Assembly (NCBI GenBank): GCA_022605955.1
Contig: JAKCOZ010000058.1
Span: forward strand, 2,666,001-2,730,000
Source of the DNA: Rallus limicola
Taxonomy: Eukaryota > Chordata > Aves > Gruiformes > Rallidae
DNA length: 64,000 bases
Reading direction: 5' to 3'
A model generated the notes under the pieces. The model was not told the DNA's origin. It worked only from the letters and a program-made list of their open reading frames with translations, and made no database searches. A program made the translations under genes and the position numbers. Of this stretch, positions 1 through 9,995 are shown piece after piece; positions within the stretch are counted from its first letter, which is position 1, and each line of letters begins with the position of its first letter.

Positions 1-51
1 GCGGCTTGTGCCTCACTTGTGGCTCTTTGTCCACCCCTTCCCCTGGCACAG

Positions 52-3000
52 GCCACCGCAAGGAGTGCAGGGAGCCCGTGTGACCCAGCTGCCCTCCATC
101 AAGCTGCTGTTGAAGGAGCTGAGGCGCCGCAGAGCCGTGCGTGTCCCTCCTGGCCCCGCTGTGCCCCCAGAGCCTGCTGCAGCCCAGCAGCCGGGCCACG
201 GCTTCTCACCAGCCGCTCTGTTCCCCTTGCGCAGGCCACGCCGCTGGACAGCAGCAGCCTGGAGAGGCTGCTCGAGCGCCAGGCACAGGTGCGCGTCGGC
301 TGGCACGGCAGCGCTCGGGCTGCCGTCTCGGCCGTGCCCAGCTGTCCCGCAGGGCCAGGGGCCGAGGCAGCTCGCCGGGGTCCCTTGCTGCTGCGGGGCT
401 GCTGGCTGAGCGCAGCACCTTTCTCGCAGGCTGGCCCAGAGCAGCGCCCGGCGCCCGTCGCCTCCGGCAGCCAAGGCGGACTCGGCCCCTCGGCTGGTGA
501 GTGAGCAGGGGCCGGGGACACCACGGCCCTTCTCGGCTCCTCTGCCGGGCGCCCACTCGTGCTGCAGCGGCTGGGGCTGCCGCTGCCCTTGGCGCAGGGC
601 ACGCCCGGCCCCAGGGCACTGCGGCGGGACACAGCCGAGCCCCGCGGCCCCTCCTTCCCAAACCGCGCCTGTGTGTCTCTCCCGCTCTCTGTCCGAGCCT
701 CTGTCAGTCCCTCTGCCCGTGCCTCCGTCGCTGGCTCTGCCTTGCGCTCAGCGGCGGGGGGACAGCGCCGTCGAGAGATCGATCGATCTCTCGGAGCGCT
801 CGCCTGCCTGGCGCTGCTGGTCCCTCCACGGCTCTTTGCTCTCTTGTCCTTGGCAGCAGGCGGCGCCGACCGGAGGAGGTGGCGGCTGCCCTGGCCCTTC
901 GGGAGGCGGCGAGGGAGCTCGGCCGCTGCAGAGGCAGCGGAGCAGCCGGGCGCCGAGGAGAGCCGGGGGGTTCTCTTCGGCCGGCCCCTGGCCGCTGTCT
1001 GCAGCCAGGATGGCACGCTGCCCCAGCCCGTCCAGGTAGGCGAGCGTGGCCAGGGGCTGCCCGTCCCGCCGGCTGCTGCGCACAGGCGCTGTCCCCAGCA
1101 GAGGCAGCCCGGCTGGGGCTCGGGGACAAAAGCGGCTGCTCGCCACGGCCCCCTCGGCCAGACAGCCCGCTGTCCCGCCCCGGCCAAAGCGGAGCCGGCC
1201 CCCTGGCTCCTGCCCCTGCGCAAGCTTGGCCTGGCCCAGGGCCTGTCTGCAGCCCGGCCGCTGCCCTCCTCTGTCCCTGCAGGACCTGCTGGCTGTCCTG
1301 GAGGACCAGGGCCCGTCCACGGAGGGCATCTTCCGCGTGGGGGCCAGCGAGCGTGCCTCCCGGGAGCTGAGGGAGGCCCTCGACACGGGAGCGGAGGTTG
1401 ACCTCAGGAGCCAGCCCGTGCATCTGCTGGCCGTCATTCTGAAGGTGAAGCCCGCTGACCTGTCCCCCGGCAGCTCGGGGCTCTGTGCGAGCTGATGGGC
1501 ACCTGCTCGTGAGTGCTGCAAGCCTCACCCGGAGCCCTGGGCATTGCAGGACTTCCTCCGGCAGATCCCCTCCAAGCTCCTCGTGGCGGAGCTCTACGAG
1601 GAGTGGATGAGCGCCCTGCAGCAGACCGGCAGGCAGGAGAAGCTGGCGGCACTGAGGGAGTAAGCATCGAGTCGGCGTGGCCAGGGAGCCTTCCCTGGGG
1701 CATGGCTTGGCTGAGACCGGCCTGGGGGAGCGGTGTCCACAAGGTCAGCTTGACTGACTGTGCCTTGGTGCCCTGACAGGGTGGCCGGCAAGTTGCCCGA
1801 GGCCAACCTCCTGCTCCTCAAGAGCCTGCTGTCCCTGCTGCGTAACATCAGCAGGAACGGGGACAGCAGGATGAGTGCCAGCAACCTGGCCGTCTGCCTG
1901 GGGCCCAACCTCCTCAGCCCACCCGAGGACGACGCGCTGCCCCTGGATGTACTGCTGCGTGTCACAGGGAAGGTACGCTGCGTTTCCCAGCCGGCTGCAG
2001 CCTTCCGGGCCCAGCCAAGCGCTGCTGTGCAGAGCTGCCTCCTGCCTTCAGCAAACACTCCTGGGGGAGCTGCTGCTGGGAAGAGAAGAGCCCCGCAGCT
2101 GCAGCTTTCTGCACAGCGGCAGGCGCAGCGAGGGGCAAGAGCCAGAAGGGCTCCTGGGTGAGCCCCTTTCAGCCCCCCAGCTGCAAACCACTGCTTTGCT
2201 GTGTGCAGGTGACGCAGCTGCTGGAGTTCCTCATTGAGCAACAGGAGGAACTCCTTGGGGAGGAGGTGTCCAGGTTGCCAGCCCCAGGGCCCGATGCAGG
2301 AGGAGCAGAGGTATGTCAGGGCCACAAACAGCAGGACAGCAAAAGCCTCCCCCCTCAGAAGGTGGGTGGCACCGCTGCCACAGGGACAAGCCAGGTCACT
2401 GCCAACCTGCAGGCCCACCACAGCGCAGGGTCAGGCTGATGCCCGTCAGCCGTCGCACTTGGTGCCATCATCCCCCTGCCAGATCGGGCTCGGCTGAGCT
2501 GAGCAAACGCACCCACGGGATGGATCTGCCTGTCAGAGCTGAGGTAGCAGCCGGGCAGGCAGGTCCTCGCCACCTGCTAACTCGCTCATTTCCATTGCAG
2601 GTGCCTCCAGTTGCTCTGGACAGCCAGCAGCCAAAGAGCTCCTGCGAGGACAGAAGGTAGGATGAGCTAGCTCTGATGAAGAGCAGAACTGATTTGCCTT
2701 GATCGTGGCTTTCCCTGTCTAATGATCCTCTTGAACGGAAAGGCTGCCAGGCTCTTCACAAGGGTGCGGAAAGAGGAAACCCACCTGTGTGACGGGGAGT
2801 GACGGGCAACCAGTGGAGAAGAGGAGAAGGGAGGAAAGACGGCTCTCTGGACGGAGGAGGAAGCTGGGCAAGAAGCGTGAGGAGCCCAGGTGTGTATCAG
2901 ACTCTGACGTTCATCTTTCCAATATTCTGACTGGAGGAAATCCTCCTGAGGCTGGTGTCTGCATGCCAGAGACACAGCAAGGAGCTGCTCCGCAGAGCTG

Positions 3001-3270
3001 TAGCTGGGGAGGTATCGTCACTCCTCAAAAAACTGACGCTTCTCCCGAGACACCCGAGGGCAGACAAAAAAGAGCAAAAGCACCATGTTTTGTCCTCTCT
3101 TGCCACGCCAGAGGACATCCCCAAGAAGGGGGGGACCGAGTCCCGCCCGCTCCTGCCTTCCTGCTTCCATCAGCGCTTTCCAACTCTGCCCTTGTAGGTG
3201 CCGGCGTGTGTCTGATCCTTGGATTCCCCGGAGGAGCTCCAAGGCCCGGCCCTCGGCAGGCACCACGTAG
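52..3270 (+). CDS. PH-like/RhoGAP protein, left tandem copy, 5' part outside window
   Basis: Same gene as the one at 5116-9407, shifted by exactly 6137 bp. Exons 5 to 15 are visible: 52-136, 235-288, 430-496, 857-1035, 1283-1444, 1550-1659, 1780-1972, 2209-2310, 2601-2656, 2743-2889, 3198-3270. The PH-encoding exons would lie left of base 1. The GAP core is intact, with arginine finger in EGIFRVG and NLAVCLGPNLL present, so nothing marks it as a pseudogene. Against the right copy the protein has R for L at 158, A for V at 161, L for R at 362 and E for Q at 434 (right-copy numbering). Its exon-5 donor reads GTGCGT instead of GTGAGT. Expression and function are inferred, not seen. Confidence 0.75.
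772..793. repeat. Perfect 22-bp palindrome, intron 7 of left RhoGAP copy
   Basis: The arms read outward from a central GATCGATC core to CGAGA/TCTCG ends, self-complementary over 22 bp with no spacer. Copied identically at 6909-6930. Confidence 0.9.
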
Positions 3271-3354
3271 CTGCAGCAGCACCGCGGCAGAAGGGACGAG
3301 GAAGCACCCGTGCCCTTCTTTCCTTGTGCCTTTACTTTTATCGTTTACTTTTCG

Positions 3355-3485
3355 TTCTGTACTAAATAGTAGTTTAGTTTAGTTTCAGTTTAGTTTAGAA
3401 TAGGATTTGCAGTTTAGGGAACTTGTTCTGTACTAAAGAGTAGTTTAGTTTAGGTTTAGAATAGGATTTGCAGTTTAGGAACTTG
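3355..3485 (+). repeat. Imperfect 3' UTR tandem repeat, left copy
   Basis: Two direct units, 3355-3425 and 3426-3485, each begin TTCTGTACTAAA and end GCAGTTTAGG(G)AACTTG, with GTTTA-rich sequence between. The second unit is about 11 bp shorter. Confidence 0.8.
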
Positions 3486-3498
3486 TAAGAGTTAGGAG

Positions 3499-3504
3499 AA
3501 TAAA
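3499..3504 (+). promoter_or_regulatory. Poly(A) signal AATAAA, left RhoGAP copy
   Basis: Canonical hexamer 228 bp after the predicted stop of the left copy, just past a T-rich repeated 3' UTR segment. The matching hexamer of the right copy is at 9636-9641. Confidence 0.6.
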
Positions 3505-3858
3505 CATTGTGTTAAGGCCCTTTGGAATGGGTAACCAGAAGTGTGGGCTCCTTGATCACCAATGGAAGTCGTCACGCGCTCTGAATTAAAGCCGTGGGTC
3601 CTGGTGCTGGTCTTGAGTGAAAACACCAGGGACCAGCAGAACCTGGCTGTGGTTGTGCAGGTCAGCCAACGATGCAACGTGCATGCGCAAGGATGGGGTT
3701 CAACCAGCACACACGGTGAGGAAGACTATGGAGGACAGCCACAGGACCCCCGCTCACCAGAACTCCGCGTGCCAATCATTACCCTCCCCTCTTTGTATGC
3801 AAAGCAAGCGTGAAGTTAAGCAATGATTTTGGTAGAAGAAGAATAGAGACCAAGTGAA

Positions 3859-4040
3859 GTACCTGAAAGTCAGTCCTTGCAAAGGCCAAAGGAAGAAGCC
3901 GTCCTTCGATGCAATGTTGAACGATGGCTTTAGCTAAGGAATTGTCTAACTGTGCTGTGCTTGGTACCTGTGGGTGAACACAGCCTTGGTGGAGCTGTCC
4001 AAAGTAGTATTTCAGTAGAGCTTCTGAGAGTGCCTCTCAC
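3859..4040. other. Spacer after duplication breakpoint, no recognised feature
   Basis: No coding segment, repeat family or RNA gene was recognised between the duplication edge and the CR1 fragment. Confidence 0.4.
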
Positions 4041-4832
4041 AGTATCTTGCTGGACAAAATGTCCCGAATACAACTAGACAAAGCCACAGTGCATTGGGTG
4101 GGCGATTGGCTGATGGGTCAGGCCCAGAGGGTGATTGTAAACGGGGTTACATCTGGCTGCTGACCAGTCCCTAGTGGGGTTCCCCAGGGCTCCATTTTAG
4201 GTCCAGGTCTTTTTAATGTTTTCATAAATGACCTGGACACAGGCCGTGAGGGTGTCCAGGTCAGTGAATTTGCAGATGACACCCAAATGGGAGGAGCTTT
4301 TGACTCCTTTGAGGGTGGAGAAGCCTTGCAGAGACACCTGGACAGATGAGAAACCTGAGCAATTACCAACCACACGAAACTGAACAAGGGCAAGGGCTGG
4401 ATTCTTCTGCACCTGAGAAGAGACAAGCCTGGCTACGCAGAGAGACTTGGGGAATCAGACGCTGGAGGCCAGCCGTGCGGAGAGGAATTTGGGGGTCTTG
4501 GTCGACAGCAAGTTAACCAGGAGCCAGCGGTGCACCCAGAGGGGGAGGGAAGGGGCAGGCACCCACCTCCTCTCTTTGGCTGCCAGCAACAGAACCCGAG
4601 GGAACGGTATGAAGCTGAGACAAGAGGTTCTTTCCTGAGAAGATGGTCAGGCACTTGGCACAGGCTCCCCAGGGAAGGGCTCACAGCACCCAGCTTGACT
4701 GAGGTCAAGAAGCCTATGGACAATGCCCTCGGCCCCATGCTCTGACTTGGCTGGCCCTGTGTGGAGCCAGGAGCTGGACTCCATGATCCTTATGGGTCCT
4801 TTCAAACTCGGGATATTCCATGATTCTATGAG
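4041..4832 (+). mobile_element. CR1 LINE 3' fragment, decayed
   Basis: Translation pieces match the reverse transcriptase end of CR1: [21 protein letters not shown], then [22 protein letters not shown], with catalytic FADD visible but later stops and deletions. It ends in a CCATGATTCTATGA tail, which fixes the plus orientation. The 5' end is truncated and its exact start is uncertain. It lies in the spacer upstream of the right RhoGAP copy. Confidence 0.85.
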
Positions 4833-5115
4833 GGGGGATACCCCCGAGCCCCACCCCACCTGTGACACGAGCCCCGGCCCGCATCCCCCCCCCGCCCGAG
4901 TTGGAGGTTCAGGACCCCCAGACGCTGTTTGTGTCCTAGCGCTGCCGTGGCAACGGTGTCAGTGCGTGTTGGGCCGGTACACAGAGCAGCACTGGTGAGT
5001 GAAGCTCTGAGCCAGCAGCACCGCGACACCGGGACCAGCGTCACTTTGGTCATCTCAGCTCGTTCCAGAGCCCCGCAGACGTGTCCCAGGACACGTCTCC
5101 ACCATCATCTTCGGG
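4833..5115 (+). promoter_or_regulatory. Putative promoter/5' UTR region of right RhoGAP copy
   Basis: G+C-rich stretch between the CR1 tail and the predicted ATG at 5116. A C-run occurs around 4886-4893, and GTGAGT-type donor sequence near 4995 could end an upstream noncoding exon. No TATA box was recognised. The promoter role is inferred from position only. Confidence 0.3.
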
Positions 5116-8100
5116 ATGGGACAGCTGAACTGCTGCCACAGACGCAGGTAGGCTCCCCCCGCAGCTCCGGGACACGCCGGCATGGCCGAGCCCCGCAGCA
5201 GCAGCCACATTGATCACACCTGCCACCGTCCCCTCTGCAGGGATGAGCCTGAGCCCGGGCAGCAGTGCCAGCCTGCCCAGCCATCCTCCGAGCCGCTGCT
5301 GCGCCAGCGCGTGCAGGTGACCCAGGGCCGCGTGACCAAGATGAGGGACCTTCTCCTCTTCTTGGAGATCTTGGTCATCGCCAAGTCCAAGTAAGACTCC
5401 CAGAGCCCAGCTCTCTTTCCTGCTAAGCCCTGGCCCCGGCCCCAGGGTGGGGACAGCCAAGTGGCAGCCCCAGGCCCCCCCGGTGCCCTGCTGACAGATG
5501 CAGCCGTGGCCATGGCCAGGGCAGGCGCTGGAGGGGAGCCACTGGGCCGGGCTACCTCCAGACCGCTCCCTGACGCTCCTCTCTGCAGCGATGGCAAGAG
5601 CCCCCGCCCAAAGCTCTGCCTGCCCCTGGGCCAGCTGCACGTGCTGAGCAGCAGCAACGGCGCAGCCAGGGATGCAGCCGGTGACCAGGAGGAGCAGGAG
5701 GAGCAGGACACCAACTCCCTGGTCCTCCTCTGGCCCGAAGGCTCCCTCATCGTCACTTTCTGGTGAGTTGGGGGGCTGCGTCCCACGCAGCCAGGGCTGG
5801 GCAGTGCCTCGGTCCCGCTCCGCAGGCCTTTGTCCTGCCGCTGGGGCTGTCCCCACGCCCGGCTCTGCCTGGCTCAGGCTGGGTGGGCAGCAGCGGGCAC
5901 TCAGGCTGGGTCTCCTCTCTTCCTGCAGCTCCCGGGCACTGAAGGAGCTCTGCCTCAGCGCTCTCCTGGGGTAAGCCCTGCCCTGGCCCTGCAGCCTGGG
6001 CCGCTCCTGCTCCCAGCACGGCACTGGGGGGGGGGATGCTGCAGGCGTAGCCCCACGATGCAGAAAGCCCGCTCCCGGGCTGGGTGGGGACAGGTGCCCC
6101 GCAGCGGCTGCCTCGGGGCAGCTGAGAGAGGGCAAAGGCGGCTTGTGCCTCACTTGTGGCTCTTTGTCCACCCCTTCCCCTGGCACAGGCCACCGCAAGG
6201 AGTGCAGGGAGCCCGTGTGACCCAGCTGCCCTCCATCAAGCTGCTCTTGAAGGAGCTGAGGCTCCGCAGAGTCGTGAGTGTCCCTCCTGGCCCCGCTGTG
6301 CCCCCAGAGCCTGCTGCAGCCCAGCAGCCGGGCCACGGCTTCTCACCAGCCGCTCTGTTCCCCTTGCGCAGGCCACGCCGCTGGACAGCAGCAGCCTGGA
6401 GAGGCTGCTCGAGCGCCAGGCACAGGTGCGCGTCGGCTGGCACGGCAGCGCTCGGGCTGCCGTCTCGGCCGTGCCCAGCTGTCCCGCAGGGCCAGGGGCC
6501 GAGGCAGCTCGCCGGGGTCCCTTGCTGCTGCGGGGCTGCTGGCTGAGCGCAGCACCTTTCTCGCAGGCTGGCCCAGAGCAGCGCCCGGCGCCCGTCGCCT
6601 CCGGCAGCCAAGGCGGACTCGGCCCCTCGGCTGGTGAGTGAGCAGGGGCCGGGGACACCACGGCCCTTCTCGGCTCCTCTGCCGGGCGCCCACTCGTGCT
6701 GCAGCGGCTGGGGCTGCCGCTGCCCTTGGCGCAGGGCACGCCCGGCCCCAGGGCACTGCGGCGGGACACAGCCGAGCCCCGCGGCCCCTCCTTCCCAAAC
6801 CGCGCCTGTGTGTCTCTCCCGCTCTCTGTCCGAGCCTCTGTCAGTCCCTCTGCCCGTGCCTCCGTCGCTGGCTCTGCCTTGCGCTCAGCGGCGGGGGGAC
6901 AGCGCCGTCGAGAGATCGATCGATCTCTCGGAGCGCTCGCCTGCCTGGCGCTGCTGGTCCCTCCACGGCTCTTTGCTCTCTTGTCCTTGGCAGCAGGCGG
7001 CGCCGACCGGAGGAGGTGGCGGCTGCCCTGGCCCTTCGGGAGGCGGCGAGGGAGCTCGGCCGCTGCAGAGGCAGCGGAGCAGCCGGGCGCCGAGGAGAGC
7101 CGGGGGGTTCTCTTCGGCCGGCCCCTGGCCGCTGTCTGCAGCCAGGATGGCACGCTGCCCCAGCCCGTCCAGGTAGGCGAGCGTGGCCAGGGGCTGCCCG
7201 TCCCGCCGGCTGCTGCGCACAGGCGCTGTCCCCAGCAGAGGCAGCCCGGCTGGGGCTCGGGGACAAAAGCGGCTGCTCGCCACGGCCCCCTCGGCCAGAC
7301 AGCCCGCTGTCCCGCCCCGGCCAAAGCGGAGCCGGCCCCCTGGCTCCTGCCCCTGCGCAAGCTTGGCCTGGCCCAGGGCCTGTCTGCAGCCCGGCCGCTG
7401 CCCTCCTCTGTCCCTGCAGGACCTGCTGGCTGTCCTGGAGGACCAGGGCCCGTCCACGGAGGGCATCTTCCGCGTGGGGGCCAGCGAGCGTGCCTCCCGG
7501 GAGCTGAGGGAGGCCCTCGACACGGGAGCGGAGGTTGACCTCAGGAGCCAGCCCGTGCATCTGCTGGCCGTCATTCTGAAGGTGAAGCCCGCTGACCTGT
7601 CCCCCGGCAGCTCGGGGCTCTGTGCGAGCTGATGGGCACCTGCTCGTGAGTGCTGCAAGCCTCACCCGGAGCCCTGGGCATTGCAGGACTTCCTCCGGCA
7701 GATCCCCTCCAAGCTCCTCGTGGCGGAGCTCTACGAGGAGTGGATGAGCGCCCTGCAGCAGACCGGCAGGCAGGAGAAGCTGGCGGCACTGAGGGAGTAA
7801 GCATCGAGTCGGCGTGGCCAGGGAGCCTTCCCTGGGGCATGGCTTGGCTGAGACCGGCCTGGGGGAGCGGTGTCCACAAGGTCAGCTTGACTGACTGTGC
7901 CTTGGTGCCCTGACAGGGTGGCCGGCAAGTTGCCCGAGGCCAACCGCCTGCTCCTCAAGAGCCTGCTGTCCCTGCTGCGTAACATCAGCAGGAACGGGGA
8001 CAGCAGGATGAGTGCCAGCAACCTGGCCGTCTGCCTGGGGCCCAACCTCCTCAGCCCACCCGAGGACGACGCGCTGCCCCTGGATGTACTGCTGCGTGTC

Positions 8101-9407
8101 ACAGGGAAGGTACGCTGCGTTTCCCAGCCGGCTGCAGCCTTCCGGGCCCAGCCAAGCGCTGCTGTGCAGAGCTGCCTCCTGCCTTCAGCAAACACTCCTG
8201 GGGGAGCTGCTGCTGGGAAGAGAAGAGCCCCGCAGCTGCAGCTTTCTGCACAGCGGCAGGCGCAGCGAGGGGCAAGAGCCAGAAGGGCTCCTGGGTGAGC
8301 CCCTTTCAGCCCCCCAGCTGCAAACCACTGCTTTGCTGTGTGCAGGTGACGCAGCTGCTGGAGTTCCTCATTGAGCAACAGGAGGAACTCCTTGGGCAGG
8401 AGGTGTCCAGGTTGCCAGCCCCAGGGCCCGATGCAGGAGGAGCAGAGGTATGTCAGGGCCACAAACAGCAGGACAGCAAAAGCCTCCCCCCTCAGAAGGT
8501 GGGTGGCACCGCTGCCACAGGGACAAGCCAGGTCACTGCCAACCTGCAGGCCCACCACAGCGCAGGGTCAGGCTGATGCCCGTCAGCCGTCGCACTTGGT
8601 GCCATCATCCCCCTGCCAGATCGGGCTCGGCTGAGCTGAGCAAACGCACCCACGGGATGGATCTGCCTGTCAGAGCTGAGGTAGCAGCCGGGCAGGCAGG
8701 TCCTCGCCACCTGCTAACTCGCTCATTTCCATTGCAGGTGCCTCCAGTTGCTCTGGACAGCCAGCAGCCAAAGAGCTCCTGCGAGGACAGAAGGTAGGAT
8801 GAGCTAGCTCTGATGAAGAGCAGAACTGATTTGCCTTGATCGTGGCTTTCCCTGTCTAATGATCCTCTTGAACGGAAAGGCTGCCAGGCTCTTCACAAGG
8901 GTGCGGAAAGAGGAAACCCACCTGTGTGACGGGGAGTGACGGGCAACCAGTGGAGAAGAGGAGAAGGGAGGAAAGACGGCTCTCTGGACGGAGGAGGAAG
9001 CTGGGCAAGAAGCGTGAGGAGCCCAGGTGTGTATCAGACTCTGACGTTCATCTTTCCAATATTCTGACTGGAGGAAATCCTCCTGAGGCTGGTGTCTGCA
9101 TGCCAGAGACACAGCAAGGAGCTGCTCCGCAGAGCTGTAGCTGGGGAGGTATCGTCACTCCTCAAAAAACTGACGCTTCTCCCGAGACACCCGAGGGCAG
9201 ACAAAAAAGAGCAAAAGCACCATGTTTTGTCCTCTCTTGCCATGCCAGAGGACATCCCCAAGAAGGGGGGGACCGAGTCCCGCCCGCTCCTGCCTTCCTG
9301 CTTCCATCAGCGCTTTCCAACTCTGCCCTTGTAGGTGCCGGCGTGTGTCTGATCCTTGGATTCCCCGGAGGAGCTCCAAGGCCCGGCCCTCGGCAGGCAC
9401 CACGTAG
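5116..9407 (+). CDS. PH-like/RhoGAP protein (ARHGAP20/TAGAP-like), right tandem copy, complete
   Basis: Predicted GTPase-activating protein for Rho-family GTPases, about 541 residues. Exons from splice sites plus frame: 5116-5147, 5241-5390, 5589-5762, 5929-5970, 6189-6273, 6372-6425, 6567-6633, 6994-7172, 7420-7581, 7687-7796, 7917-8109, 8346-8447, 8738-8793, 8880-9026, 9335-9407. The ATG at 5116 has G at -3 and +4. The N terminus MGQLNCC could be acylated (G2, C6, C7). Residues about 30-135 resemble a PH domain (VTKMRDLLLFLEILVIAKSK, then LCLPLGQL and SLIVTF). The RhoGAP domain runs about 241-430: LFGRPLAAV, EGIFRVG with arginine finger R279, and NLAVCLGPNLL at 387-397. The C-terminal exon is rich in Arg/Lys. 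The last two exons are less certain: unspliced reading from 8880 stays open to 9519. The paralogue assignment is by family resemblance only; the RhoGAP fold is secure. Confidence 0.8.
6909..6930. repeat. Perfect 22-bp palindrome, intron 7 of right RhoGAP copy
   Basis: Identical to the palindrome at 772-793. It lies in the intron upstream of the 6994-7172 exon. Confidence 0.9.
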
Positions 9408-9491
9408 CTGCAGCAGCACCGCGGCAGAAGGGACGAGGAAGCACCCGTGCCCTTCTTTCCTTGTGCCTTTACTTTTATCGTTTACTTTTCG

Positions 9492-9622
9492 TTCTGTACT
9501 AAATAGTAGTTTAGTTTAGTTTCAGTTTAGTTTAGAATAGGATTTGCAGTTTAGGGAACTTGTTCTGTACTAAAGAGTAGTTTAGTTTAGGTTTAGAATA
9601 GGATTTGCAGTTTAGGAACTTG
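9492..9622 (+). repeat. Imperfect 3' UTR tandem repeat, right copy
   Basis: Counterpart of the repeat at 3355-3485, with the same two-unit structure. The small tandem repeat therefore predates duplication of the gene. Confidence 0.8.
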
Positions 9623-9635
9623 TAAGAGTTAGGAG

Positions 9636-9641
9636 AATAAA
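9636..9641 (+). promoter_or_regulatory. Poly(A) signal AATAAA, right RhoGAP copy
   Basis: Same position in the unit as the hexamer at 3499. The base right after it differs (A here, C in the left copy), but the hexamer is intact in both. Confidence 0.6.
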
Positions 9642-9995
9642 AATTGTGTTAAGGCCCTTTGGAATGGGTAACCAGAAGTGTGGGCTCCTTGATCACCAAT
9701 GGAAGTCGTCACGCGCTCTGAATTAAAGCCGTGGGTCCTGGTGCTGGTCTTGAGTGAAAACACCAGGGACCAGCAGAACCTGGCTGTGGTTGTGCAGGTC
9801 AGCCAACGATGCAACGTGCATGCGCAAGGATGGGGTTCAACCAGCACACACGGTGAGGAAGACTATGGAGGACAGCCACAGGACCCCCGCTCACCAGAAC
9901 TCCGCATGCCAATCATTACCCTCCCCTCTTTGTATGCAAAGCAAGCGTGAAGTTAAGCAATGATTTTGGTAGAAGAAGAATAGAGATCAAGTGAG

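Larger units (their letters stand above)
1..3858 (+). repeat. Tandem segmental duplication, left unit (3' part)
   Basis: This segment aligns without gaps to 6138-9995. Ten substitutions were noticed by eye, at 109, 125, 135, 140, 1809, 2260, 3106, 3505, 3769 and 3850. Sequences diverge at 3859 versus 9996. The unit is 6137 bp, so its left part lies outside the window. Confidence 0.95.
3859..9995 (+). repeat. Tandem segmental duplication, right unit (complete 6137 bp)
   Basis: Complete repeat unit: spacer with a decayed CR1 (3859-4900), then the RhoGAP gene and its 3' flank. The part from 6138 onward matches 1-3858. After 9995 the sequence turns into unrelated A+T-rich DNA, so this is the right end of the array. 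Confidence 0.9.

Noticed and set aside
99..1223. 374-codon minus-strand open frame (also 6236-7360)
   Set aside because: Antisense to RhoGAP exons in G+C-rich DNA where stops are rare; no known domain; crosses well-supported splice sites.
501..1401. 280-289-codon plus-strand open frames in the RhoGAP region (also 6638-7538)
   Set aside because: They run through introns. Only the parts matching spliced exons are coding.
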